Origin: Blumeriella jaapii
Taxonomy: Eukaryota; Ascomycota; Leotiomycetes; Helotiales; Drepanopezizaceae
Reading direction: 5' to 3'
NCBI GenBank assembly: GCA_009599575.1
Contig: VWND01000066.1
Span: 460,873 to 524,872, forward strand
DNA length: 64,000 nucleotides
This document shows, in pieces, positions 1 through 11,900 of the stretch (its first letter is position 1; every line of letters starts with the position of its first letter). Under the pieces are notes generated by a model. That model was not told the DNA's origin. It saw only the letters and a program-made list of their open reading frames with translations, and made no database searches. A program made the position numbers and the translations under genes.

Positions 1-877
1 TTTTTAAACAAATTAAAAAAAGAATATTAATATCAACGATATAAAACTTAATTTTGCTAATAAATGTTTGTAATAAAAACTGTTTCTTGGATATTTGCAG
101 AAGTTATTTTAAAATTAATCGTATTTTTTTTCGAAAAAAAAAAGTCAAAAGCAAGCTGGAGTAATAATTTTTTAAAAGTTTTAAATTAAAATATATCATC
201 TGAAAACTTGCCAGTTGCATCCGAATCTGAAAGGAATTTTTGAAACTTATATAAAAAATATTTCGAGCTTGAAATATACGTTTCTAATGGAAATTTATCG
301 TTTTTTTGGATAAAAAGGTTTATAAGGTCAAGCTTTGTAAAAGCGTAGTAGGCAGATCGCTTTTGTAAAATAATTAAAACTTCGACTTTTATTATTTTGC
401 CAGCTTTTATATAAAAAGTTTAAATAAAAAAATTATCGTTTTAATACTTATTTCTATCGTAATAGCCGTTTTCGGCGCTCTATATATTATATTAATCAAA
501 AGGAAAAAAAAGGGCAAAAGCGTTTTCCAAGCTTTCAACGCCTTCGTATTGCGCAAAAAAGCTTATGTATTATTGCACAGTTAAAAAAGCTCCGGTGAAA
601 TGGATTTTATTAGCGTTGTATTCGTCGTATGCTTTTTTTCGTTTTTTTAAAAAATGTTTTGTTAACCAGCAGTTTACTTTTTTGCATATCCAATACTTTT
701 TAAATTGGGAAGAATTGCTAGAATTGTTTAAATAGTCTTTTCGGCCTCGGAATCCTTCTTCTCCTTTTCTTTTGAATGAGCTTCTGCTTTGGTAGCTTTT
801 ATCGAAACGTTTTTCGCGATCTTTGCTTCTGTAGGTTCGGTCTGTATAGTAGCTTTTATTTTGATTTGGGGTGACAG
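1..877 (-). pseudogene. Ty1/Copia gag C-terminus and start of protease region, RIPed
   Basis: Read on the minus strand this continues the gag found at 6884-7842; element A (883-6878) separates the two halves. Between about 730 and 570 the translation runs from a Lys/Glu-rich linker into a segment with YWICKKVNCW followed by TKH, the spacing of the CX2CX4-5HX4-type zinc knuckle of ascomycete Copia gags, with the first cysteine apparently changed to Tyr/Trp context. Below 570 the reading is broken by TAA/TAG codons and only a weak protease-like stretch is visible near 200. Base composition is RIP-like. The element runs off the left edge, so RT, integrase and the 3' LTR are not seen. Family assignment is by motif pattern only. 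Confidence 0.55.
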
Positions 878-882
878 AAGTT

Positions 883-1057
883 TGTGAGGGGATGAGACGT
901 CAGTCCGTTGGTCACGTGGTCCGAAGGTCACGTTGTTATCACGTGACATCGGAGCCCGCACACACTGTATCTTAGACTTCACGACACCTCTAAACTTAGA
1001 ACCCCGTAGTCAATGCAATTCATCTACGAACCTTCTGCTCGTTCGCACCCTTTGACA
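883..1057 (+). repeat. 5' LTR of element A
   Basis: The 175-bp repeat has TG...CA ends. Against the 3' LTR I count six differences, all transitions. It contains two CACGTG motifs (913-918 and 940-945). Confidence 0.92.
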
Positions 1058-1058
1058 T

Positions 1059-1066
1059 ATTGACTA
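1059..1066 (+). other. Putative self-primer binding site of element A
   Basis: ATTGACTA starts two bases after the LTR end and is the exact reverse complement of TAGTCAAT at 1007-1014 inside the LTR. No TGG-type tRNA primer site follows the LTR. Self-priming from the transcript's own 5' end is known for Tf1/sushi-type elements. The 8-nt match is short, so this is tentative. Confidence 0.4.
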
Positions 1067-1379
1067 TCAAACCCCCTTTAATACCCCTATTTCAGCCCTT
1101 GAGCTGAAAAGGCCTGCCAATTCTGTTTTGCTTTTGCGCATACAGAAAATTAACAAATCTTATCGCGACAACAACCTTCACGACCTCTTAAAAATAATCC
1201 TTACGATACGAAACTACAAAACGATAATCCTCTCTGACATAAAACCCATATTTAAAAAACCCCGTTCTGCTTTTGCCTATATCCCGAAACAAAATACATT
1301 TTACGCTCCTTCCTTAACGAGCTATATCGGACCATCCCAAATTGTCGGAACCTCCCAATTGCTTTATTTTAGGGCATTT

Positions 1380-2523
1380 TAAATACTCCGACCAAATCGT
1401 CGCCGCCCTGATCGCCAATACGAAAGCCTGCTTTTAAGAAATTCTCGATATTTTCGCCTACGCGGTAAAGCAGAACGATGTAATGGTATTATTTAAGGCT
1501 AAACTGAATGATCTCGCTTAAAAACTGGATATTCAGACGGTATAATACTGGAAAAAAAAAGCTTTTTAAAAGAAAATGATTCAAAATCGCGAAGCCGAGC
1601 TTGCCAATTTCCGAAGACAAGCTTTTACCAGTTAAAATATACCGAATATTTTAAACGCAAAGAGAAAAACATTTGCTTTTCCCGACCCCGATAAATTCAC
1701 AGATTCGGATGGCACCGGCAACGTTACGAAGCATTTTACCACTTTTTTTTAAGATATAATTTTAAAATTCCGTTTTAATCAGGACTGGTATACGACCGAA
1801 CAGGATCGCATAAGCTACTTTTTCTCCCGTTTTTCCGATACAGCCAGAAGCGCTTTACAGAAAGGTTTACGTACGGACGGCATTTTTTTTTATCTGATTG
1901 TTGCAAAAATAATTCAAGTTTTTTAACAATCGTTCGGTGTTTTTAACCAACAGGCAGATGCATCTAAAAGAATTCTGTTTTTTAAACAAGGCAATCAATT
2001 TCTGTCTATTTTTTTTTTTATCTGAAAGTTAAAAATTATATTAAGTTTAATAACGAAGCCGCTATCGCTATTTTGCGCGAAGCTTTTTATTCTGATATAG
2101 TCACCCGTTTGTCGTATACTAATCTTTCCGATTTGAAGACCGATCTTATTAGCTTTTGCGCCCAAATGCGCGAAACCGATACCGTTTTTCGATAATTAAA
2201 TCTTAATTATTATAAGACCGGAGGCCGTAATACGAAAATCATTTTTTCCGCTTTTATATTTAAAACTGCTATTACGACTATTATTCAGGGCGATTTTATG
2301 GATCTCAGCGCTATTCAAACCAAGGCAATTATATGAATCGCAGCTGATGTAGCAAAAAACAGACGCCCAGTCGGTAACGCCGAGAAGCTAGCTCGCCGAA
2401 TTTATTTTTTTGCTAACAACTTCTGCCTATAGTATGCTAGCGATAAACACCGAGCTGCTGACTGTTCCGATTCCTTTTGGGTCAAGAAGGCTAAAGCCGA
2501 GGCAAAGAAGTCGGGAAACTGAC
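1380..2523 (+). pseudogene. Element A gag, RIPed
   Basis: Upstream of the protease, broken frames give a capsid-like stretch ending in a zinc knuckle remnant near 2429-2470. There the translation has Cys, two residues, Tyr, four residues, His, four residues, Cys, so the second cysteine of the CX2CX4HX4C knuckle has become Tyr, as expected from TGT/TGC to TAT/TAC change. Many TAA/TAG codons interrupt it. Its role would have been to form the virus-like particle and bind the element RNA. The start is not defined; 1380 is where gag-like coding potential begins. Confidence 0.55.
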
Positions 2524-2554
2524 TGTTTCTAATAATTGTTATTATTAGAAACTT

Positions 2555-5500
2555 TTGAAAAATAAATTGGAATTATCTGCTTTAAATGGCGTTCCGAAAT
2601 CATATTTAATGTTGCTTTGTATTATAACTGCTAATAGTACATATATTAAAATCTACTTTTTGAACGATTCCGGAGCTACCGATAATTTTATTAATTATGC
2701 TTTCGTGCAACACTACGAATTGACCCCTGTTTTATTTATTAACCCACGTAAACTTACCGTGGTTGACGGACGTTTTTCCATCTACGGCGACGTTACTTAT
2801 CAAGTTTCTTTTTAAATTAATATCGCCCGCTATACCGAACGAGTTACAGCTTTTATTATAATATTAGGGAAATACGACCTTATTTTAGGCAAACCTTGGC
2901 TTAGAATACACAATTCCCATATTAATTAGATTACGAATATCTTTTGTTTTAATTCAGACTTTTGCCGTTCGAACTGTCTACCCCAGAACTTTTATTAATT
3001 GGCTGTTTTAGATTTAGTTTAAAAACGCCACTTTTACAAGTTAATCGTTTAATCAGCCCCTTTTCGCCGTACGGAGCTGCTGCTTTTAATACCCTATCCT
3101 TCTAGCCCGGAATCGAAGTATTTTCAGCCTTATTGTACGAAATCGACCAACGTTTATAGAAATTCGGCGCTATAATCAAAAACGACCCCAATTCTGCAAA
3201 CGACCCTAATTTTGTATTATCAGAAGTAGACCAGTTACGATAAGAACTTTTTTAAGCTGAACGATAATACCTATCAGCTGAATTTTACCTCGCTAAAACC
3301 TTTTTGAAAAATATTCGTTTGGCCTTTTAAATTAAACCGCTAATCGATTTTCGTATAAAACTCTTTTAATACTACCATTATTATTTGGCCGCTTTCGATC
3401 CTATTAAAGCTGATAAACTTGCGCTTTATAAAAAAGGCGTTGATTATACGATAAAACTTCGTTTTAGCGTAGTATTTTTATACGGTTTTTTGTATAATAT
3501 GTCAGTTGACGAATTTTAAGTTTTACGCAAATTTCTGAAAGAAAACCTTAAAAAAGGCTGGATTCGAGCTAGCTTTTTTTCCGCCCTTTTCAGTTCTATT
3601 TGCAAAAAAGCCAGAAGGCGGATTACGTTTTTGCGTCGATTACAGAGCTCTTAACGCTATAATAATTAAAAACCGGTATCTTTTGCCATTAATTCAAAAA
3701 ACACTTTTTCGATTGAGCAAAGCGAAGTTCTATATCAAACTTAACGTTTTTGCCGCTTTTAACAAGATTCGTATAAAAAAGGGCCATGAATGGCTTACTG
3801 CGTTTAATACGAGATACGGTCTATTCGAATCGTTGATCATGCTTTTCGGTTTATGCAACGCTTTTGCCATTTTTTAATTCCGCATAAACGATATTTTACG
3901 ATCTTATTTAAATATCTTTTGCATAGCTTATATAAACGATATTCTAGTTTATTTAGACGACTTTTAAAAATACAAAAAACACGTTAACCTCGTTCTTTAA
4001 GCTTTTTCCGACGCTGGCCTGCAATTAAATATAAAAAAATGCGAATTTAAAATTTAAAAAGTCGTTTACCTAGGGATAATTATTTTTATTATTGGAGTCA
4101 AAATAGACCCTAAGAAGTTGGAAGCTATTATTAGCTGGAACCCTCCCTTTAACGTCAAAAACGTACAAGCGTTTCTAGGTTTTGCAAATTTTTACCGACG
4201 TTTTATTAAAAGTTTTTTTCGTATCGTCATCCTTTTGGTAAATCTGACGAAAAAAAACACTAAATAGGATTTTAATAATAATTGTATTAAAGCCTTCGAA
4301 TTCCTTAAGTCAGCTTTTATTATTGCATTTATATTATTTTACTTCAATTCTGATAAGGAGATTTTCGTTAAGACCGACGCTTCTGACTACGTTTTTTCAG
4401 AAATCCTTTTCTAAAAAAACGATACAAGAGTGCTTCATCCAGTCGCGTTTATATTAAAAAAGTTCGATTTAGCCGAATGCAATTACGAGATTTATAACAA
4501 AGAACTTTTCGTTATTGTACGTTGCTTCGAAGGTTGGCGAGCCGAATTACAAAGAGCTGCCTACTTAATTCGTATATTTACAAACTACCGAAATTTGGAA
4601 TATTTTATGACAATTAAGTAATTTAACCGACGTTAAATACGATGGAGCGAGTTTTTAGCTAGTTTTAACTTTGTAGTTATTTTCAGACCTGGAAAACAAA
4701 GTAGTAAACTTAACTTTTTGATCCGACGTTTTTAAGACCTCTCTCAGAACTTTTCAGACGAAAGGATTTAGTTCCAAAACCAAGCTTTTCTTAAAGAATA
4801 TTATCTAACTGAAGTCTTGAACGCCTTTCCAGTTTTGCTAAAACCAGTATCCGAAGCGGACGACGAGAAGCTTTTACGACTTTTGGATAAATATTATTTT
4901 ATTAATAAGCTGTGGATCGCTACCAAGAAAAAAATGCTTAAACCAAAGGGTATTCCGAAATTCAAAACGTTACAACTTTCTGAATGCGCTATACGCAATA
5001 ACAAATTGTATTTCCGAGACCGATTTTACGTTTCCGATACACCGAATTTAAACGTTTTTATTCGTACCTGGCTTTTATAAATGGCCTATGATTTAATAGA
5101 AACAGGCCATCCTGGCAAAAACAAGCTTTACGAGATTATTAGTAGAAATTATTATTAGCCATTAGTTTCCGAGGATTGCAAAAGATTTGTTCGCAATTGC
5201 AACGGCTGCTTTCGCAATACAAACATTAATCAACGCTATCAAGGACTTTTTAAACCTCTGTCTATTCTTTTACGCCGTTGGAATTATATATCGGTCGATT
5301 TTATAAGCCTTTTTCCAATGAAAAAGCATAAGAGTCGAAATAATTTGATTATGGTAATAATTTGTCGCCTTATTAAAAAACGATATTATACAGCCTGTTA
5401 TACAGCTATAAAAGCGATAAATTTAGCTAAGTTGTTTTGCAGGAATATTTGGCGTTTATATGGTTTTTCCGATTTTATAATTTCAGACCGAGATTCTTTG

Positions 5501-6681
5501 TTTGTTTTACAATTTTGGAAAGCTATTAATCACCGTTTCGGAATTAATATTACGCTATTTATCAGCTTTTATTCCGAAACAGACGGCCAAACCGAGAACG
5601 CGAACGCCTATCTATTGTTTTATTTAAGACAATTCGTCGAATACGCTTAAGAAGATTGGAAAAACTGGCTTCTTCTAGCTGAATTCGCAGCGAATAACGC
5701 TGTAAATGCTTCCACCGGAGTTTCCCCCTTTTACGCCAATAAAGGCTTCCATTTCCGAATAAGCTTTTTTCTACCTAAGCCTATTTTAGGTTCCATTTCA
5801 CGCATTTTGCGGATAGCAGATACGAAAGGAAACGATTTCGCCGACAAAATAAAGAAGTTAGAATTATTTTTACGTACAAATCTGACTTTAGCGTTGGCCG
5901 ACCAGAAATATTATTTTAATTAATAACGCTAATCAGCTCCTGCTTATAAAGTTGGAAATACCGTGTTTTTTAACAGACGTAATATAATTTCTATCAGACC
6001 AATTAAAAAACTAAATAACAAATTCTACGGTTTTTATAAAATCGCCGAAGTTCTAGGCTTTTATAATTACAGGCTAAAATTACTTTTCGAGTAAGAATTA
6101 TTATATTTTGTTTTTCACATCAATCTGCTCAAATCTGCTTACAACGACCTTTTTCCAGGGCAGAAAAACCCCTTTTTTTATCTGTTTTTATCGACGCAGA
6201 CGGAAGCTTGCTATAAGTTATAAACGCCATTTTTGATTTTAAACAAGACCCTAACTTTTTTTATTTAATATAATAGCGTGGCTACAACGCCGAAAACCAG
6301 TTTTGGGAACTATTAGAAAACGTTGTTAACGCATATAGTTTTATAGCAGAATTCGCTACCCGTTTTCCTTAAAAGCTTTATCCGACCAAATCAAAACTGG
6401 CTAAAGCTAAAATTGCTAATAAGAAATATACTAAATCGATAAATAACAAAAATAAGCTTTTATTATTAAAAAAAGCTTTTACAACTGTTATCAAACACAA
6501 AAAAACTATTACCAATTCCTCCCCTACTGCAAGAACACCAGTTGTTCTGCTTCCGAAACTAGGGAAGCCTGCTTTTTCTTTTTCTACTATTCCAGCCGAA
6601 CCTCGCACTCGTTTACAGACACGCCTTGCAAACGAAGCTCGATTTATAGAAATAGATTCCGACGACGAAGAAATTGAATGA
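2555..6681 (+). pseudogene. Element A pol (protease, RT, RNase H, integrase), RIPed
   Basis: Domains appear in order across frames broken by stops. The aspartic protease has motif NDSGATDNFI near 2665-2695. The RT region (about 3580-4130) has AYINDILVY where YVDD is expected, so one catalytic Asp is now Asn. RNase H starts with KTDASDY near 4375 and includes a GWRAELQ segment typical of fungal Gypsy elements. Integrase (about 5095-5780) shows the HHCC zinc region (GHPGK...CNGC), then the DDE residues in SVDFIS, ISDRDS and TDGQTENAN. The reading ends with an acidic tail and a TGA at 6679-6681, just upstream of a purine-rich tract and the 3' LTR. No chromodomain was recognised. It is non-functional because of numerous stops and altered active-site residues. 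Confidence 0.8.
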
Positions 6682-6703
6682 AAAAATGGGAAGAAAGACC
6701 ATA

Positions 6704-6878
6704 TGTAAGGGGATAAGACGTCAGTCCGTTGGTCACGTGGTCCGAAGATCACGTTGTTGTCACGTGACATCGGAGCCCGCACACATTGTATCTTAGACTT
6801 CACGACACCTCTAAACTTAGAACCCCGTAGTCAATGCAATTCATCTACGAACCTTCTGCTCGTTCGCACCCCTTGACA
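6704..6878 (+). repeat. 3' LTR of element A
   Basis: This is the 175-bp direct repeat of 883-1057, preceded by a purine-rich tract (about 6677-6698) that could serve as the plus-strand primer. It is followed by the target duplication AAGTT. CACGTG motifs lie at 6734-6739 and 6761-6766. Confidence 0.92.
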
Positions 6879-6883
6879 AAGTT

Positions 6884-7842
6884 TGAAAAAGCTGGGGGAT
6901 GATAGGGATTAATTTTCGCAACTGAACTTTTCGTTTAATGGTTTCAATTGCATTGCGTAACTAGGATGCGACGCTTTTATACGTATTTGCAGGGTTTATT
7001 AAAGCGTGTTTGCATTTTTGTACGCTATTGCAAGCGTTAATAATTTGATTTCGCAAATAATTATCGCTTTCGTACTTTTTAATAAAAGCTTGTTAACACA
7101 GCGCTAGTTTTTCGAATATGATTTCCAAGTATTTCAAGCGCGATTTGCCAAGGTTTTCAGCCTGTATTTTTTTGTATATAATCGTACGCCATGCTGTTAG
7201 GTAGAGCTTGCGATTTTCAGTCGTTTCGAAATAAGCTTTTATAAAATTAATTATTACGCCAAATTAATAGTTTTTACGAATTATAATATTGCAGTAATAA
7301 GCGTTAGCTGCTTTTTTAAGCATATACGGAAAAGCTTTTGCGTATAGGCTTTCGGGGAAATTATATAAATCGCACAGATTATAAAATTTTTTCAGTTTTA
7401 CGTGAAATATATTCCATACTTCACCGCCGTACTTTATTTTATTTTTATAATATATCTTGCTGAGGTTTAGAATTAGCTGTGCAAAATCGTTTTTTTTATA
7501 AGATCTGCTTCTGTCTTCTGCTTTTTCGTCGTCGTCTAATAGTTTATCGGAAGGGTCAGGATCGTTACTTTTAACCTTAGGAATTTTCGTTTTGTTTTTA
7601 AAATTGTATAACGTTTTGCTTCGTATAAAAAATATATTACGTACGTTATTATCGCTACTTTTGGTAGGTATTTTGATTGTTCGTGACGCATAAACGTTGG
7701 CTAGGCTGTCTTTTGCCTTTTGAAATCCACTTTTATTATTTTCGATATAAGCATTTTTATTATTATAATAATTTTCGCTTCTAGCAACAGATTTAAGTAA
7801 AAAAAACAAGAATGGGTTTTTTTTTTTACTTTTGAAAGCCAT
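6884..7842 (-). pseudogene. Ty1/Copia gag, N-terminal and central part, RIPed
   Basis: On the minus strand a 192-codon open stretch (7842-7264) and its continuation to 6884 match the layout of ascomycete Ty1/Copia gag proteins. There is a Lys-rich N-terminus, then a core with KYGGEVWNIFHVKLKKFY and KAFPYMLKKAANAYY, then a segment with ETTENRK and later NYLRNQIINAC. Only a few in-frame stops are visible (for example near 7100 and 6960), each at a likely Gln codon. The protein would form the particle shell. Element A is inserted at 6878/6884, and gag continues at 877. The start at 7842 is the first ATG before the conserved core. Confidence 0.65.
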
Positions 7843-8641
7843 TTCGTAGCTAAGTTTTTTAATTTTTATTTGTTATCGTTTTTTGTTTGCAAAAGTAAAA
7901 AAGGTAGGTTTATTTTTCTAAAATACCGCTGTTAAGCGATTTGCATAGCTATATATTTCGTTTTTTTATAAGTGGAGCCATATTAATTCTATAAATAAAC
8001 AAATAGTTGTAAAAGCTGCGTTTTAAAAGGGCGTATGCAATATTAAATAAATCGGCGTTTTAATTAGCAAAGTTTTTTTTGAAAAAGTTCCTATAAAGCT
8101 TTTTTTTTAAACGTATTTGTGTTTTGTTTTATATCGGTTTAAAAGGAGGTAAATTCATCCATTTACAGCAAAAGCGGTTTAGTAAATAGCTGATTTTGGT
8201 TTGAATTGTTTTAGCCAAAGGTCGGTATCGATTTCGAAATTTAGGTCGAATAAAGGGTTTCGAATAGGATAAAAAGATATTTTCGACATTTTGGCTGCTT
8301 TTGCTTATAATCAGAGAATTGCAAAGTTTGCAAAATCGAATTGGGTTGAATTGGGTTGTTGCTGTTTTCGATGCGCAGGCTGCAGGCTCGGGCTTGGCGC
8401 AAATAAATAAGTCTTTATTAATTTCGGTTTTGGTTGTTGCGCAGGCTAGGCGCGAGCGTGTAGAACGCGTACAATCAAAGAGTCATTTCCTAGTACCTGA
8501 TCTCAGCTATTCCGAAAAAGTCGTCGATCTTAGCGTAGCTTTAAATGCAAGCAGAGGTCGCTTTTTGCACCGTTTTGCTATTTTTTTTTTAGTAAAAACC
8601 TAGCTGCTTTATGGTTAATAATGAAATCAACTACTGATCAG
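7843..8641 (-). other. Leader region of the Copia element
   Basis: About 800 bp between the 5' LTR and the gag start. It contains no recognisable domain on either strand. A 100-codon plus-strand open frame at 8301-8603 is antisense to the element and has no recognisable motif. Base composition is AT-rich with CpG retained. Confidence 0.4.
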
Positions 8642-8840
8642 TGTTGGTATCACATAAGAGGGTTGTGTATACACAGTTAAGATATTGCAATAACTGGGGT
8701 TGTATTGCGAAAGAGATCTAAGGAGTAAACTAGCTATCGCACGGATATATGTAGGTAGGGCTGCACGCTTGCAGCCTACCGTGGTCACGTGGGCTGATCA
8801 TGTGATTGTGCGCATGATCAGCCACCACCATATACCCACA
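8642..8840 (-). repeat. 5' LTR of the Copia element (199 bp)
   Basis: The segment reads TGTTGG...CCCACA on the plus strand, so it has TG...CA ends in both directions, and it abuts the interrupted LTR of B1. ATATA at 8841-8845 is the likely target duplication; the partner lies outside the window. It contains CACGTG (8786-8791) and a perfect 11-bp inverted repeat (8792-8802 with 8813-8823). Unlike the adjacent gag it keeps many CA/TG dinucleotides. Confidence 0.65.
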
Positions 8841-8953
8841 ATATATAAATAGTTTTACAATTGATGGAAAAACCTATTAGAAGACCAGGAAGCTTGCAGC
8901 TATACGTAATTGCTGGGGTGATATACGAAATAGCAAAAGAATAAATCGTTATA
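8841..8953 (-). repeat. Partial 3' LTR of B1
   Basis: It corresponds to the first ~113 bp of the 266-bp family-B LTR (start at CGTTATA, 8947-8953, the mutated complement of TGTGACG). The Copia insertion at 8840/8841 interrupts it; the remainder should lie left of this window. Confidence 0.8.
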
Positions 8954-11900
8954 CTATTTTTTCGTCCGAAAAAAGCGCGCCTTCGAGCTTTTATTTATTA
9001 ATACGTTATTATTTAAATGATCGTACGAGTTCAAATTTTCGGAATACGCTTTTAGCTAATTTATAAGTTTTGCAAAAAAACCGGAAAGCTTTTTATACGC
9101 CAAATGAAAATCGCGCACTTTTAGAAAAGCGTATATAAAATCAGACGCGGGATATTACGTAAGATTTTCATTTAAGCTTATTTAAAAAACTTTATATTAA
9201 AAAGTTTTTCGCTGTATTCGATAAGCGATTAATTTTTCGATTTCGTATTTAAATTTATTAATTATATTAATAAATTCAAAGGTTGAATTAATCTGACCTG
9301 AAAGCGCGTCGTCAGCTGCTTTACGCAGTCGATTAGCATGAAAAATTGAGTGTACGTTTATAATATTAAAAAGGTTTAGTTTAAAAGCGTTATCGAAAAT
9401 TTTGGCTATAATTTTAAAAAGGCCGTTTATAAGATTGTCGAGCTTGCGAAAGGGCCGGAAGGTCGAAAATAAACGCATATCGAGCTATACGTAATCGCTA
9501 ACGTTAAAATCGATCGCGCGGCGAAATTTATTCGCGCTTTTTTTTATTTTGTCGTAAATTTATTAAAAATGCGATTTGGCAAGATTTTAAGCGTCGTAAT
9601 GGCGGCGAGCGTACGTACGAGTTTCGTTTGCGTTTAGCTTATATAAAAGATTGAAAAAAAGGGAAGTATCGAGTTTTCAGTTTTAATTAATATAAGAAGT
9701 GTAATCGTATATAATTTCAAAAAGTAAAAAGCCATCTAGACTTTCGTAAAAAAAAACTATTTAAGCGAAATTTATTATTAAAAAAAATTCGCTTTAATCG
9801 TTTTAATAAAAGTTTACGAAAAGTCGAAAGCGTTTTGCAGATATTAGTTGTAAATTTCGGTCTGACCGTCGGTTTTAAAATAAACGGTTATCGAAAACTT
9901 TAATTGCGTATCGAATATTTTGTTTAATTTAAATCAGAAAATAAATTAATATTAAAAGCTACGATCGCTAATAATATTTTTCGAAAAGCCAAAATATTTA
10001 TATACGTGAAATATATATAATTTAGCGAAACTTCGAGCGTCGATATTTTTATAACAAAAAATCGAAATAGCTTGCTTAAAAAAGCGATTTATTATTACGA
10101 ATACGTTATCGTAATTATATTTGTTTTTGTTAAAATTGCAAAAGTTTATTATAACGTATTTTTAAAAATGGCCAGAAATAAAAAAAAATTAAAAAAGGTC
10201 GGGGCGCTTATTTTTTGAAATAGAATTTTTTCGATAAGCGTGGTAATTGCGATAGTATTGTTTTACGAAAGCTGATATATTTCGCTAATAGTATTGGTTC
10301 GAAAGCAATTGCGTAGTTTTGCGAGCGCTGAAATAAGCGGTGGAAATCTGGTCGTATATTTTTTATATAAAAGCCAAACGAAAATAATCGACGTTTAATA
10401 TTATTAAGCGATCGTAATATAGCAGCAGGTCGCGTTTAAATATATACGAAATGTTATTATCGTCGTTTTTTTCGTAGCGTTTCGTATAGTTTTTTTTCGA
10501 AAAGCTATCAGGCTGCTAGCTGTGCGATTAGCGTAGAAAATTTAATCAACGATACGAAATGCGAAAAAAAAATCAGCTATTTTAACGATAAAAACAGTTG
10601 TTTCGGAAGCCGTAGAAAGTCGAAGTTTTTCAGTCAAAAAGCGGTGATCGATTTGATTTGTTCGAAAAAAGGTTTGCAGGCGCTGAATGCGTTTAAAAAA
10701 GTTTTAGCGGTCGAGTTCGCTCGTACGACGTATTAATGCGTTAATCAAAAGGTTGTGTTTATTTGGTTTATACGTAATAAAAAAGTTGTAATCGGCGAAA
10801 AGCTCGGCTTAGCGTATTTGTCGAGCGTTTAAAGGTTTGAAAATTATAAAATACTTCAAGGCTTTATAATTAATAATTATTTTGATTTAATAAATTAAAT
10901 TAATTAATTTAATACGAAAATTGCCTAAAAATCTTACGATTGCGAGTATTTTTTTATCGTATACGACGTAGTTTAGTTTTGCGAAAATTATAGTTTTGTT
11001 AAAATAAGCGACTGGAAGCCAATCGTTATTATAAAATTGCGAAAGCATAAAAGTTATTACGCCGTCGGAAGCGTTAGTTTTTAATATATAAAAAAGGTTT
11101 TATTTGTAATATTGTAAAACTGGTGTAATAATAAAAGCTAATATAAAAAAGTCGAAACTTTTCTGATATTTAAAAATAAAATTGTAAAAAATGTTAGCTT
11201 TGGTCAAATGGATTAAAAGCTTTGCAATTATACCGTAGTTTCGAATAAAACGTCGGTAAAAATTACAAAAACTAAAAAAGTTTTATATACTTTTTATAAT
11301 AATAAAAGGCTTTTAATAGGCGATTACGAAAACTTTTTCTGGGTTTATTTCTAAGTTTTTAGTCGAAATAATAAAACTTAAATAACGGGTCCGAATAACG
11401 TTGAATTTAAATTTCCGAATATCGATTTATAATTCAGCGTCAGCGAGCTTTTAAAATATTTTGCGAACGTATATAGCGTGTTTCAAAAAGTCGGACGAAT
11501 AAATAAAAATATTATTTAAGTATATAATGCAAAAATCGTTTAAATAATCGAAAAAAACGTCGTTTATATAACGTTGATAAATTGCGAGTTTATTAATAAA
11601 ATTAAAAAATAGCATTTTGCATTTATAAGCGTCGTAACGCGTACGAAACGTCGTTAGTTTTTTACTGGCGGAATTTATTCGAATTTTATAAAAAGCTTAA
11701 CGAATATCGAACTTCGTAAAAATTCGTGCTTTCGAGAAACGAGCAAAAGTTTTATCGATAAAAAAAAAAATAGCGATTTTTACGAATAACGTTATTAAAA
11801 GCTCGATAATCGATATAAAAACGTAATAAACCGTCGGGTTTTTTAGCGAAAAACATTAAAGCAGCGAAAAAAGCGGTAGAAGATTCGATAAAACTTTTGT

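Larger units (their letters stand above)
883..6878 (+). mobile_element. Element A: complete Ty3/Gypsy LTR retrotransposon, moderately RIPed
   Basis: The element is bounded by 175-bp direct repeats that begin TGT and end GACA, and is flanked by the 5-bp duplication AAGTT (878-882 and 6879-6883). Internal order is gag, protease, RT, RNase H, integrase, which is the Ty3/Gypsy order. It lies in the gag of a minus-strand Copia element, whose reading frame resumes on both sides. In-frame TAA/TAG codons occur throughout, mostly where Gln codons would fit, so it is inactive. RIP damage is milder than in the family B copies: CA and TG dinucleotides are still common. Confidence 0.92.

Noticed and set aside
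728..982. 84-codon minus-strand gene spanning 728-982 (and its counterpart at 6378-6803)
   Set aside because: It crosses the boundary of the element A LTR; the shared N-terminal part is just LTR sequence read in reverse, and the rest is Copia gag or antisense to element A pol.
8301..8603. 100-codon plus-strand gene
   Set aside because: It lies antisense in the leader of the Copia element, has no recognisable motif and overlaps RIPed sequence.
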